A stretch of 11,995 nt of DNA from Gemmatimonadota bacterium. GTDB taxonomy: Bacteria; Gemmatimonadota; Gemmatimonadetes; Gemmatimonadales; GWC2-71-9. Numbering within the stretch: the stretch's first letter is position 1; each line of letters begins with the position of its first letter. Positions 6,492-11,995 of this stretch are shown piece by piece. Below the pieces are notes generated by a model. It searched no databases. It was given only the letters and a program-made list of their open reading frames with translations, and was not told the DNA's origin. Made by a program: the position numbers and the translations under genes. Where the stretch lies: NCBI GenBank assembly GCA_029862935.1, contig JAOTWK010000060.1:1-11995 (forward strand), read 5' to 3'.

Positions 6492-7376
6492 GTGACGAAT
6501 CGCTTCGTATCTCAGCTCGCGGCGGCCGCCGTCCTGATCGCGGCACTTGCATGTGCCGACGACTTCGCCGAACCCGAAGGCAATCCGGAGCCGTTCGCGA
6601 CCATGGTGGGAGCGGGCGACATTGCCGCGTGCGGCGAGAGCGCTCATGAAGCGACAGCACAAGTACTCGACACGATCCCGGGCACGGTGTTCACGACCGG
6701 TGACAACGCGTACCCCGATGGCACGGCCCAACAGTTCGCCGATTGCTACGAGCCGACCTGGGGGCGACACAAAGGGCGCACGCGGCCTTCACCGGGCAAT
6801 CACGACTACCACACCCCCGGTGGGGCGGCCTACTTCGCGTACTTTGGCACGAACGCCGGCGATCCAAGCCGCGGATATTATTCTTACGATCTGGGGGACT
6901 GGCACGTCATCGTGCTCAACAGCAACATCGACATTGGCACTAACTCACCCCAGCTGCTGTGGCTCCGCGGTGACTTCGCCGCACACTCCACGCTCTGCGC
7001 CGTGGCCTACTGGCACCATCCGCGCTTCAGCTCGGGCCAGCACGGTAGCGACGACAGCATACAACCCATCTGGGACGCGCTGTTCGAGGCCGGGGTCGAT
7101 GTGGTCCTGAACGGGCACGACCACAATTACGAGCGCTTCGCACCGCAAACGCCGACCGGTGCGCCCGATGCCGCGCGAGGCATCCGCGAGTTCGTCGTGG
7201 GGACGGGGGGTAAGACACTGAGAGGCTTCGGCGGGGTGGCAGCGAACAGCGAGATTCGCAACAGCGACACCTACGGGGTCTTGAAGCTGACGTTGCGGTC
7301 AACGGACTACGACTGGGATTTCATTCCCGGCAGCGGCCAGTTCGTCGATTCCGGAACAGGAACCTGCCATCCGTAA
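6492..7376 (+). CDS. Calcineurin-like metallophosphoesterase, exported
   Basis: The product is 294 residues from GTG 6492. All metal-binding blocks of the calcineurin-like phosphoesterase superfamily are visible in order: D43 in GAGDIA, G70-D71-N72, G102-N103-H104-D105, the WHHP histidines H175-H176, and G208-H-D-H211 followed by NYERF. These ligate a two-metal centre that hydrolyses phosphomono- or diesters. The spacing and the NYERF tail resemble purple-acid-phosphatase-like secreted enzymes of bacteria. The leader MTNRFVSQLAAAAVLIAALAC looks like a lipoprotein signal with C21 as the lipidated residue, although the -3 residue is Ala, so the lipobox is imperfect; otherwise it is a secretory signal. 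The start is uncertain: TAAGG (6478-6482, spacing 9) favours 6492, while GTG 6462 overlaps the stop of the small upstream frame and would add 10 residues. Loss of the catalytic residues is not seen, so the enzyme should be active. Confidence 0.9.
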   Translation: MTNRFVSQLAAAAVLIAALACADDFAEPEGNPEPFATMVGAGDIAACGESAHEATAQVLDTIPGTVFTTGDNAYPDGTAQQFADCYEPTWGRHKGRTRPSPGNHDYHTPGGAAYFAYFGTNAGDPSRGYYSYDLGDWHVIVLNSNIDIGTNSPQLLWLRGDFAAHSTLCAVAYWHHPRFSSGQHGSDDSIQPIWDALFEAGVDVVLNGHDHNYERFAPQTPTGAPDAARGIREFVVGTGGKTLRGFGGVAANSEIRNSDTYGVLKLTLRSTDYDWDFIPGSGQFVDSGTGTCHP

Positions 7377-7504
7377 CGAGGGTCAAGACACCTTGCTGTG
7401 TCACATCCTTGCATGGTTTTGCGTTCGGCGCAGCAGACGTAGCGCCGACCATGGCCACCCCTGCCGCTGCCGTGCTGGCCCTCGCAGTGATACGGTACAA
7501 TGTC

Positions 7505-7537
7505 GAGAGCCAGACGGCACCTCGCCATCCGGCTCTC
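7505..7537. terminator. Probable bidirectional terminator between convergent genes
   Basis: GAGAGCC (7505-7511) pairs perfectly with GGCTCTC (7531-7537), with partial extra pairing inside the 19-nt loop. It is followed by only a short TT, so a U-tract is weak. It lies in the 205-bp gap between the converging metallophosphoesterase and DUF4382 lipoprotein genes, where a shared terminator is expected. The rest of the gap shows a distant CGTAGCG/CGCTACG pair (7438-7444 and 7553-7559) and no gene. Confidence 0.45.
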
Positions 7538-7581
7538 TTGGCGCAGCGAAAACGCTACGAAGACTCGAGACGTAGGTACTG

Positions 7582-9066
7582 TCACTCCTCTTGGACCGTG
7601 ACCGTCGCGGTACCGGTCTTGCCTTCACTCGTGGCGGTGACGGTTGCACTCCCGACCTGTTGCGCGATGAAGTGAGCGGCGGCATTCGCAGCCAGCTCCA
7701 GACGCAACACGGTGGTGTCGCTCACCGCCCAGCTCACGAGCCGATCGAGCAGCACATTCCCCTCCGCGTCTTTCAGCGTAGCCGTGATGGCGAGACTGTC
7801 GTAGACCGCAACGGTCTGAGATGCGGGCGACAACTCGACGGTGGCGACGGGTGGCGCGTTCGGATCCACCACCTGTATCGACACGGCATCGAAGAGGCCG
7901 AGGCTCGTGGCCCGCACCGAAACCACGCCGGGGTTCCGACCGGTGACCCCGACCCATTCACGGACTGGGGCGCCGCCATCCTGCGGATCGGCAAGTGACA
8001 CCAGATCGGCGGGCCACGCATTCCACGAGACGGGCTGCCCGCTCACGGTGTCTCCATTGGCGTCGAGCACGACGGCGCGCAGCACGATCTCGTGATCGAG
8101 TTGCACGGCACTCGGGCCCACGATCTCGAGCTCGGCCGGATCTGCCGAAGGCAGCTCGAGACTCACGTTCGTGCGTTGCCCAATCGATACCGCGACGCTC
8201 CCGAGCGTCGCGGAGCCCGCCTGCACGTCGTGTGGCGGTGCGGCCAGCACGATGTAGGATCCTACGAGAAGGAAATCCACGACGAACGTCCCAGCGGCAT
8301 CCGTTCGGCCCGTCGCCACCGTGTACCACGTCAGCGGCCCCATTGTGGGATCGCCGCCCATTACACTAATGCTGGCGTTCTCCACCGGCTCAACGGTTCC
8401 ATCACCGTCCACGTCCGCCGTGACGGTTCCCGCGATACCACCTGTTCCCGCCTCATTCACCGCGCGGATCCACGGGATGAACACGAAGTAGCCGTTCGAA
8501 GGGTCGGTGCCCAGCGTGTCGGCGCCTACCGCGATGAACTGAAAGCTCCGACCGACGTCGAAGTCGACTATGACGTTCATCTCGGTGCCTGGGGCATAGG
8601 TCGCCAACGCATCCTGCACCAACGCATGGAGTGCCAACTCCCCCGCGACCGGCCACTGCACCGTGGCCTTCGACCCGTCGGTCAGCGTGATCGACGACTG
8701 CTCAGTGTCGATTACCAAGCGCACGGCGGAGTATTGTCCGGCCGGGATGGCCCCCTCGCCAATCACGGCGGTCACGCCCCGTTGCAGCGTGAGCAAGTTG
8801 AAGGTCTGGCGTGGCGAAGCGACGTTGGTCCACGTCACGGTGCCGGCGGTCGTGTCGGGGTTCTCAGTGGCATCGACGCTCAAGATGTGCACGTCGACAC
8901 GCGACACGCGATCGAACGGGAACGGGGCGTCCGTCAGACGCACCTGGGCGTTCAGGGTGTCCGATGGTCCTCCTACGGGTTCGTTACAGCCCCCCAAGAT
9001 CGTACACGCCACGAGCCCAGCCACGAAGGCGAGTGGGCGGCGAGAGAAAGAGAAGAGCAGAGTCAT
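7582..9066 (-). CDS. DUF4382 lipoprotein with carboxypeptidase-regulatory-like and two Ig-like (BIG2) domains
   Basis: The product is 494 residues. The leader (SRR, hydrophobic 11-24) ends in lipobox L-G-G-C27, predicting a lipidated envelope protein. Residues about 40-200 match DUF4382, marked by VRLTDAP (42-48) and a run of beta strands (VDVHILSVDA; YSAVRLVID). About 209-305 is a carboxypeptidase-regulatory-like beta domain (GGIAGTVTADVDGDG; GRTDAAGTFVVDFLLVGSYIVLAAPP) with a complete EF-hand-type calcium loop DVDGDGTVEPVE at 218-229. Two BIG2-type Ig-like domains follow (about 311-400 and 407-492), both with VSW in the middle and VxVRATS/VTVTATS-like last strands. All of these are non-catalytic binding or structural modules, so a surface or periplasmic scaffold is likely. 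The start is uncertain: ATG 9066 gives a standard signal peptide but lacks a clear Shine-Dalgarno site, and an in-frame ATG at 9111 adds 15 polar residues. Confidence 0.85.
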   Translation of the reverse strand: MTLLFSFSRRPLAFVAGLVACTILGGCNEPVGGPSDTLNAQVRLTDAPFPFDRVSRVDVHILSVDATENPDTTAGTVTWTNVASPRQTFNLLTLQRGVTAVIGEGAIPAGQYSAVRLVIDTEQSSITLTDGSKATVQWPVAGELALHALVQDALATYAPGTEMNVIVDFDVGRSFQFIAVGADTLGTDPSNGYFVFIPWIRAVNEAGTGGIAGTVTADVDGDGTVEPVENASISVMGGDPTMGPLTWYTVATGRTDAAGTFVVDFLLVGSYIVLAAPPHDVQAGSATLGSVAVSIGQRTNVSLELPSADPAELEIVGPSAVQLDHEIVLRAVVLDANGDTVSGQPVSWNAWPADLVSLADPQDGGAPVREWVGVTGRNPGVVSVRATSLGLFDAVSIQVVDPNAPPVATVELSPASQTVAVYDSLAITATLKDAEGNVLLDRLVSWAVSDTTVLRLELAANAAAHFIAQQVGSATVTATSEGKTGTATVTVQEE

Positions 9067-9099
9067 AGTCTTCTGGTCCAGTATCGAAATGTTGCTGTG

Positions 9100-9122
9100 A
9101 GTGTCAGCCATCAGCCGACACT
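9100..9122. promoter_or_regulatory. Dyad AGTGTC-N11-GACACT in the lipoprotein gene leader
   Basis: A perfect 6-bp inverted repeat encloses AGCCATCAGCC, which itself holds a direct repeat of AGCC. It begins 33 bp upstream of the chosen start (9066) of the DUF4382 lipoprotein gene. Spacing and symmetry suit a dimeric repressor or activator site. If translation began at ATG 9111, the start codon would lie inside the dyad. Confidence 0.35.
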
Positions 9123-9243
9123 TAGCCCCGCAAACGGATCGGTCTCTGAGCGCTATTACCCCGGCAACGGCGGCGGGGTCACAGGAGAGCCGTCAGCCTC
9201 GAGCGGTTGCCGCTGGCGCGGTGATGGGGCCGCGTACGCGTCG

Positions 9244-9311
9244 GGCGATGGGGGGCGATGAGGGGGCGATGACGCTCAGACGAGTTTGACGACAGGGAAG
9301 ACGTGGACGAC
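9244..9311. repeat. Nonamer element C, single arm
   Basis: GGCGATG at 9244, 9254 and 9265 is followed by GCTCA and GACGAC-type units at 9279 (GACGAG), 9288, 9297 (GAAGAC) and 9306, with a 9-nt step throughout. The GGGGGGCGATG...GCTCAGACGA part closely matches element B, some 8 kb away. Unlike A2 and B it has no inverted GTCGTC array, and it lies in a divergent rather than a downstream region. Confidence 0.7.
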
Positions 9312-9404
9312 TCGTCGCTTGCGCAAGGCGGAATCGTATCCTGGGCATCCAACAGCTCATGCAGGAGACCGCGGAGTTCGTCCAGGCCTATGAATACGGT
9401 GTAA

Positions 9405-9457
9405 TACCGTCTTACGCGCCTACCAGCCGTCGCCACATACCACCCTACCGCCCTACG
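9405..9457. repeat. Octamer array O2
   Basis: TAC recurs at 9405, 9413 and 9421, then a degenerate GTC at 9429, then TAC at 9438, 9446 and 9454, giving steps of 8 apart from one 9. Typical units are CCTACCNN. The 17-mer CTTACGCGCCTACCAGC (9411-9427) recurs exactly at 10119-10135, on the other side of the small lipoprotein gene. Confidence 0.7.
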
Positions 9458-9541
9458 TGACCTGACCATCGCGAAAGAGGTATTAGTCGTTGAGCAGGGG
9501 CCTGAGGCCAGTGGTGTACCGTGTTGAGGAGTGATTAAGCA

Positions 9542-10021
9542 ATGCGTGGCAAGAACGAGCGAGGCGCGCGCGGGATGTCTCCCGTCATTGGTACCATCCT
9601 GCTGGTCGGCGTGATCGGATGCGGCGATCTGTTTGGGGGCAACGACTTCGCGCTCACCGTGTCGTTCAGCGATGAGCAGGTGGCGGCGGACGCGCCGGTG
9701 AGGATCACAGTCACGGCCATGAACCTGGGTGATCCCGTCGTGTGGGGGCAGGGGAGCTCCTCCTGTCAGCTCGGTGCGGTGGTGCGCGTCGGGTCGGACG
9801 ATTACCCCACCGATATCGGCCGCGGCTGCACGGAGGATCTCGTGCCGCAGGGCTTGGGCCGCGGCGAGTCCCGCACGGAGTGGTGGGAGTGGAACGGGGT
9901 CGTGGTCAATGGGATAGCACTCGATACGCTGATGCCCGGATCCTACGAGATCCGCGGACTGGCCGGTGATCTCGAACGGAGCGCCCGGCGCACCATTCAG
10001 GTCGTGGCGCCGGGGCAGTAG
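9542..10021 (+). CDS. Small lipoprotein with one predicted beta-sandwich domain, function unknown
   Basis: The product is 159 residues. A short hydrophobic leader ends in V-I-G-C27, a plausible lipobox. The mature part starts GDLFGGNDFALTVSFSD and continues as alternating strands (VRITVTAMNLGDPVVW; LGAVVRVG; TEWWEWNG; MPGSYEIRGLAGDL; RTIQVV). This layout resembles BsuPI/Ig-like beta-sandwich domains: N-L-G-D-P near the first third, a W-x-W strand, and PGSYEIRG. C75 and C96 could form a disulfide. The role is unknown. GAGGAG at 9526-9531 (spacer 10) supports ATG 9542; ATG 9575 (M12) is an alternative. The segment GMSPVIGTILLVGVI resembles the archaeal pilin N-terminal motif (see findings). The gene is flanked on both sides by octamer arrays. 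Confidence 0.75.
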   Translation: MRGKNERGARGMSPVIGTILLVGVIGCGDLFGGNDFALTVSFSDEQVAADAPVRITVTAMNLGDPVVWGQGSSSCQLGAVVRVGSDDYPTDIGRGCTEDLVPQGLGRGESRTEWWEWNGVVVNGIALDTLMPGSYEIRGLAGDLERSARRTIQVVAPGQ

Positions 10022-10023
10022 CG

Positions 10024-10135
10024 TACCAGCCTACGGGCGGTAGGCTGGTAGGCTGGTAGGACGGTATGTACCTGCCTACCCTCCTACGTTCCTGCCGTCC
10101 TACATACCCGCTTACTGACTTACGCGCCTACCAGC
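10024..10135. repeat. Octamer array O3 with inverted arms
   Basis: GGTAGG-type units occur at 10039, 10047, 10055 and 10063, an exact 8-nt step. The complementary orientation follows, with TAC (or TGC) at 10069, 10077, 10085, 10093 and 10101, then in shifted phase at 10105, 10113, 10121 and 10129. GTAGGACGG (10056-10064) pairs perfectly with CCGTCCTAC (10095-10103), and GGTAGGC (10047-10053) with GCCTACC (10074-10080). It starts 3 bp after the stop codon of the small lipoprotein gene and could act as its transcription terminator or 3' structure. The remaining 10136-10257 holds no recognised site. Confidence 0.78.
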
Positions 10136-10273
10136 ATTTGTGATTAAACGCACAGTCACTTTCAGGTCTGCCTACTACCCTTGACGCCGGTAAGCCCGGG
10201 AGTCCGACGGTCCCAGTGCGGCGTGCGCCCCGGGGATCGAGACTGGCACCTTAGACAGAGGAGACGGCAGAGC

Positions 10274-10900
10274 ATGAGACGGCACATCAGTATCATCTCC
10301 GGAATGGCCGCCGCGCTGGCACTGACGCTGTCGGCGTGCAGTGAGAGCCCCCTCGGCGTCAACGCGGGCGACCAACTGAGCGACGCCGAAATCCAGGCCC
10401 TGTTCAACCAGCTGGGCGAGGCGCTGGGCGACCCGAGCCCTTCGGCCAGCGTTGCCGCTCCCGAAGGACTCCAGCTGACAGAGATCCGCGTGAACCAGGA
10501 CGTGAGCGTGACGGCCCCGTGTCAGTCCGGCACGATCAGCTTGGACGGGTCGGTCAGTGGCACGATTGATGACCAAACCTTGGAGGGTGACCTCAGGATG
10601 GGTGTCAGCGTCGACTTCGACGCCTGCACCTTCCCCGCGGAGCAAATCACGGTCACCGTGGACGGCGCGCCGAAGATCGAGTTCCAGGCCGACTACCTGT
10701 TCGCGCAGGAATCCTTTTCAGTGGAGGGATACCAGCGGGGTGGGTTCGAGTTCACGACGAGCGATGGGCGCGTTGGCAGCTGCGCGATCGACCTTACCTT
10801 CGACGCCTCCTACACCACCGGTTCGGCTACGGTGAGCACCATGAACGGGACCGTCTGCGGGCGCTCTGCCGCCAGCTTCGAGGGCTACACGGGCGCGTGA
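10274..10900 (+). CDS. Lipoprotein with four conserved-looking cysteines, function unknown
   Basis: The product is 208 residues. The signal peptide (MRRH, hydrophobic 7-19) ends in lipobox L-S-A-C22. A helical stretch (LSDAEIQALFNQLGEALG, about 36-53) and a Ser/Ala/Pro linker lead into a beta-rich domain with many short strands (GTISLDGSVSGTI; GDLRMGVSVDFDACTF; ITVTVDGAPKIEFQADYLF; CAIDLTFDASY). Besides the lipidated C22 there are four cysteines in APCQSG, FDACTF, GSCAID and TVCGRS, enough for two disulfides in the periplasm. I recognise no family. GAGGAG (10258-10263, spacer 10) and the signal peptide fix the start; an upstream in-frame ATG at 10181 is rejected. A strong hairpin terminator follows 31 bp after the stop, so the gene probably forms its own transcription unit end. 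Confidence 0.8.
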   Translation: MRRHISIISGMAAALALTLSACSESPLGVNAGDQLSDAEIQALFNQLGEALGDPSPSASVAAPEGLQLTEIRVNQDVSVTAPCQSGTISLDGSVSGTIDDQTLEGDLRMGVSVDFDACTFPAEQITVTVDGAPKIEFQADYLFAQESFSVEGYQRGGFEFTTSDGRVGSCAIDLTFDASYTTGSATVSTMNGTVCGRSAASFEGYTGA

Positions 10901-10931
10901 TCGCGGAAGGCGGTCAGACCGGCTGAAACTG

Positions 10932-10956
10932 CGGCCGGGCCCAGTGGGCCCGGCCG
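10932..10956 (+). terminator. Strong intrinsic-terminator-like hairpin
   Basis: CGGCCGGGCCC (10932-10942) and GGGCCCGGCCG (10946-10956) form a perfect 11-bp GC stem around a 3-nt AGT loop, followed by TTCCATCTT. The U-tract is poor but the stem is the strongest in the window, 31 bp after the stop of the preceding lipoprotein gene. Confidence 0.8.
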
Positions 10957-11038
10957 TTCCATCTTCGCATGGGAACCGCCTGTCGGCATCGCGACTTCAA
11001 TCTCCACCGCATCCGTCAGGTACCCGGCCGACGCGATG

Positions 11039-11186
11039 CTAAGACGCGATGCTCGCGGCGATGCCGATGCCGTCGTGCCGCGGCACGACGCTCGCCAGTA
11101 AGCGGCCGAGCGGGACTCGATTCCAGCGGTCGGTCCGGATGCGCAGACCGGTCACCCGCCTGCCACCGCACCAATGTCTCCGAAGA
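11039..11186 (-). pseudogene. Decayed 3' fragment of a second glycine-zipper gene
   Basis: On the minus strand, codons ending at the TAG 11039-11041 translate to IRTDRWNRV, a short variable stretch, SVVPRHDG, IGIAASIAS, stop. Against the last 33 residues of the intact protein at 665-1186 (IKTDKWERV to GASIAF) I count 20 identities with no gaps, and the stop is in the same place. Upstream, GDIGAVAGG in another frame matches the glycine-rich segment, implying a frameshift and an in-frame TGA near 11154. No signal peptide, start or first half is found, so this is a remnant of a duplicated or paralogous gene. A perfect 20-bp palindrome (CGTCGTGCCG and its complement, 11071-11090) lies inside it. 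Confidence 0.7.
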
Positions 11187-11342
11187 TGAGCGTGCACGCT
11201 CAACCTACGAGCGACCCATGCTCGGAAACAGAGAGAGCACGGTCGGATTTCCCGCGCGACGCGCGGCGGTCAGGCGTGCTTCAAGCACAACGGCCGCTGG
11301 TACCACATATTGGTCGTAGCTTCTCTCTCGCGGGGATCGATC

Positions 11343-11995
11343 ATGCCGCCAGGCGTGGAGCTTCCGTCGAATCCGCGCGGCCGCCGCCGAGGGCGTATCT
11401 CGTTCGCGGCGGTGCCCATGGAGCGTGCGACCTACCGGCGCATCTTCAAGCCGTTCGTGTTCCTGTCGAACGTCGCGTTCGCGGCCTGGATCTATCCGTG
11501 CTGGCGCACGGTGCGGATTACCTGGACACCGTCACTCGACGCGCTCGCACGCCTCACCGAAGAGACCAACCGTCCCCTGATCTTCTACTCGTGGCATGCG
11601 TATGAGCCCCTCACGATCTGCGCGTTCCGGGATGTGCCGCCCGGACTCCGGCCGACGGGGATCGGACACGACGGAGTGCTGTCGCGCATGCTGCAGCAGG
11701 CCACCGCGTGGTTCGGCTACCGCTTGTGGGTGTACCGCCGCCACTCACCGATCAGGCCCAAGCACCAGATCATCGAGATGGTCAAGGCGAGGGGATGCAA
11801 TATCGGTCTGTTCGCCGATGCCGGTGGACCCTACGGCCGGGTCAAGCCGGGCCTGCCGGAGATCGCCCGGGAGACCAACGCGTGGCTCGTGCCGCTTATC
11901 GTTCGCGGCCGGCCGGCAATCGTGCTGCCATGGCCGCGGCGTTTCGGATTTCCGGTCCCATTCGGTTCCCTGCGGGCCCTGCGTGGCGAGCCGCT
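11343..11995 (+). CDS. DUF374/LPLAT-like lysophospholipid acyltransferase family protein (truncated by window edge)
   Basis: The frame from ATG 11343 stays open for 217 codons to the window edge. After a basic N-terminus (PRGRRRGR, 11-18) and a hydrophobic stretch (FVFLSNVAFAAWIYP, 38-52) come features of the DUF374 branch of acyltransferases: PLIFYSWHAYEP with W84-H85; a helix then RRHSPIRPKHQIIEMVKARG; and the hallmark block GLFADAGGPYGRVKPGL (155-171), equivalent to the D-GPRGP-K-PG motif, followed by EIARETNAWLVPLIVRG and FGFPVPFGS. DUF374 proteins resemble the lipid A and glycerophospholipid acyltransferases and are thought to act on envelope lipids at the inner membrane. The classical HxxxxD motif is not present in that exact form, as is usual for DUF374. 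The start is moderately supported by GGGGA 8 nt upstream; ATG 11418 is an alternative. The C-terminus lies outside the window. Confidence 0.78.
   Translation, partial: MPPGVELPSNPRGRRRGRISFAAVPMERATYRRIFKPFVFLSNVAFAAWIYPCWRTVRITWTPSLDALARLTEETNRPLIFYSWHAYEPLTICAFRDVPPGLRPTGIGHDGVLSRMLQQATAWFGYRLWVYRRHSPIRPKHQIIEMVKARGCNIGLFADAGGPYGRVKPGLPEIARETNAWLVPLIVRGRPAIVLPWPRRFGFPVPFGSLRALRGEP

Larger units (their letters stand above)
9067..9541. other. 475-bp gene-free divergent region with both array families
   Basis: This region separates the DUF4382 lipoprotein gene (minus) and a small lipoprotein gene (plus). It holds a 23-bp dyad (9100-9122), nonamer element C (9244-9311), octamer array O2 (9405-9457) and a small dyad GGCCT-G-AGGCC (9499-9509). 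No credible gene is present. Promoters for both genes must be here, but I could not place one: TTGAGC at about 9490 has no good partner at normal spacing. Confidence 0.6.
10901..11342. other. 442-bp stretch without an intact gene
   Basis: It contains the hairpin terminator (10932-10956) and the gene fragment (11039-11186). I see nothing recognisable in 10970-11038 or 11190-11330. Open frames crossing it are antisense to the fragment or out of frame with the acyltransferase gene. Confidence 0.55.

Noticed and set aside
7401..7685. Small open frames on both strands in the convergent gap
   Set aside because: They overlap the 3' end of the lipoprotein gene, lack ribosome binding sites and have no protein-like pattern.
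8092..9261. Long plus-strand open frame (389 codons) over the DUF4382 lipoprotein gene
   Set aside because: It is antisense to a gene with clear lipobox and Ig-like domains; the translation is Arg/His-rich without domains, as expected from high-GC shadow frames.
10970..11038. Insertion sequence or integration remnant next to the gene fragment
   Set aside because: No terminal inverted repeats, target duplication or transposase-like translation was found.
11174..11605. Plus-strand open frame (143 codons) overlapping the acyltransferase start
   Set aside because: Out of frame with the DUF374 motifs, which continue in another frame to the window edge.
1..11995. tRNA or rRNA genes
   Set aside because: No tRNA T-loop signature in a cloverleaf context and no rRNA-like conserved segment was noticed on either strand; a covariance-model scan was not possible.

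Overview
The window is GC-rich chromosomal DNA from a Gram-negative bacterium. The protein kinase type ([14 protein letters not shown] after the ATP-binding loop), the number of secreted lipoproteins, a DUF4382 lipoprotein with bacterial Ig-like domains, and a beta-lactamase-fold hydrolase with a C-terminal TPR all suggest Gemmatimonadota or a relative such as Acidobacteriota. This is inference; no rRNA or other taxonomic marker is present.

Layout. On the minus strand, reading right to left from about 5.56 kb: an MMPL/RND-type membrane transporter (3425-5563), a secreted serine hydrolase with a TPR (1417-3246), a glycine-zipper exported protein (665-1186), and the N-terminus of a Ser/Thr protein kinase that runs off the left edge (1-209). 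On the plus strand: an NTF2-like secreted protein (5647-6105) divergent from the transporter, a doubtful 60-residue membrane peptide (6283-6465), and a calcineurin-like metallophosphoesterase (6492-7376). The metallophosphoesterase converges on a DUF4382/Ig-like lipoprotein (7582-9066, minus). Then come two small plus-strand lipoproteins of unknown function (9542-10021 and 10274-10900), a strong terminator, a decayed second copy of the glycine-zipper gene's 3' end (11039-11186, minus), and a DUF374-like acyltransferase running off the right edge (11343-11995). Most products are predicted to be exported or in the membrane, so this reads as a cell-envelope neighbourhood. It does not look like one operon or pathway.

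The most unusual content lies between the genes. Two families of short-period degenerate arrays recur there. One is a 9-nt unit, GACGACNNN, in blocks of four, often led by GGCGATG units. The other is an 8-nt unit, roughly CCTACNNN or its complement GGTAGGNN. In three places the arrays are arranged as inverted arms (GACGACNNN x4, spacer, GTCGTCNNN x4; or GGTAGGNN x4 followed by CCTACNNN x4), so they could fold into long segmented hairpins. The two families occur together in two intergenic regions (210-664 and 9067-9541), and the octamer arrays flank the small lipoprotein gene at 9542-10021 with a shared 17-bp direct repeat. I know of no named element with these periods and this inverted layout, and this is the best candidate here for something undescribed.
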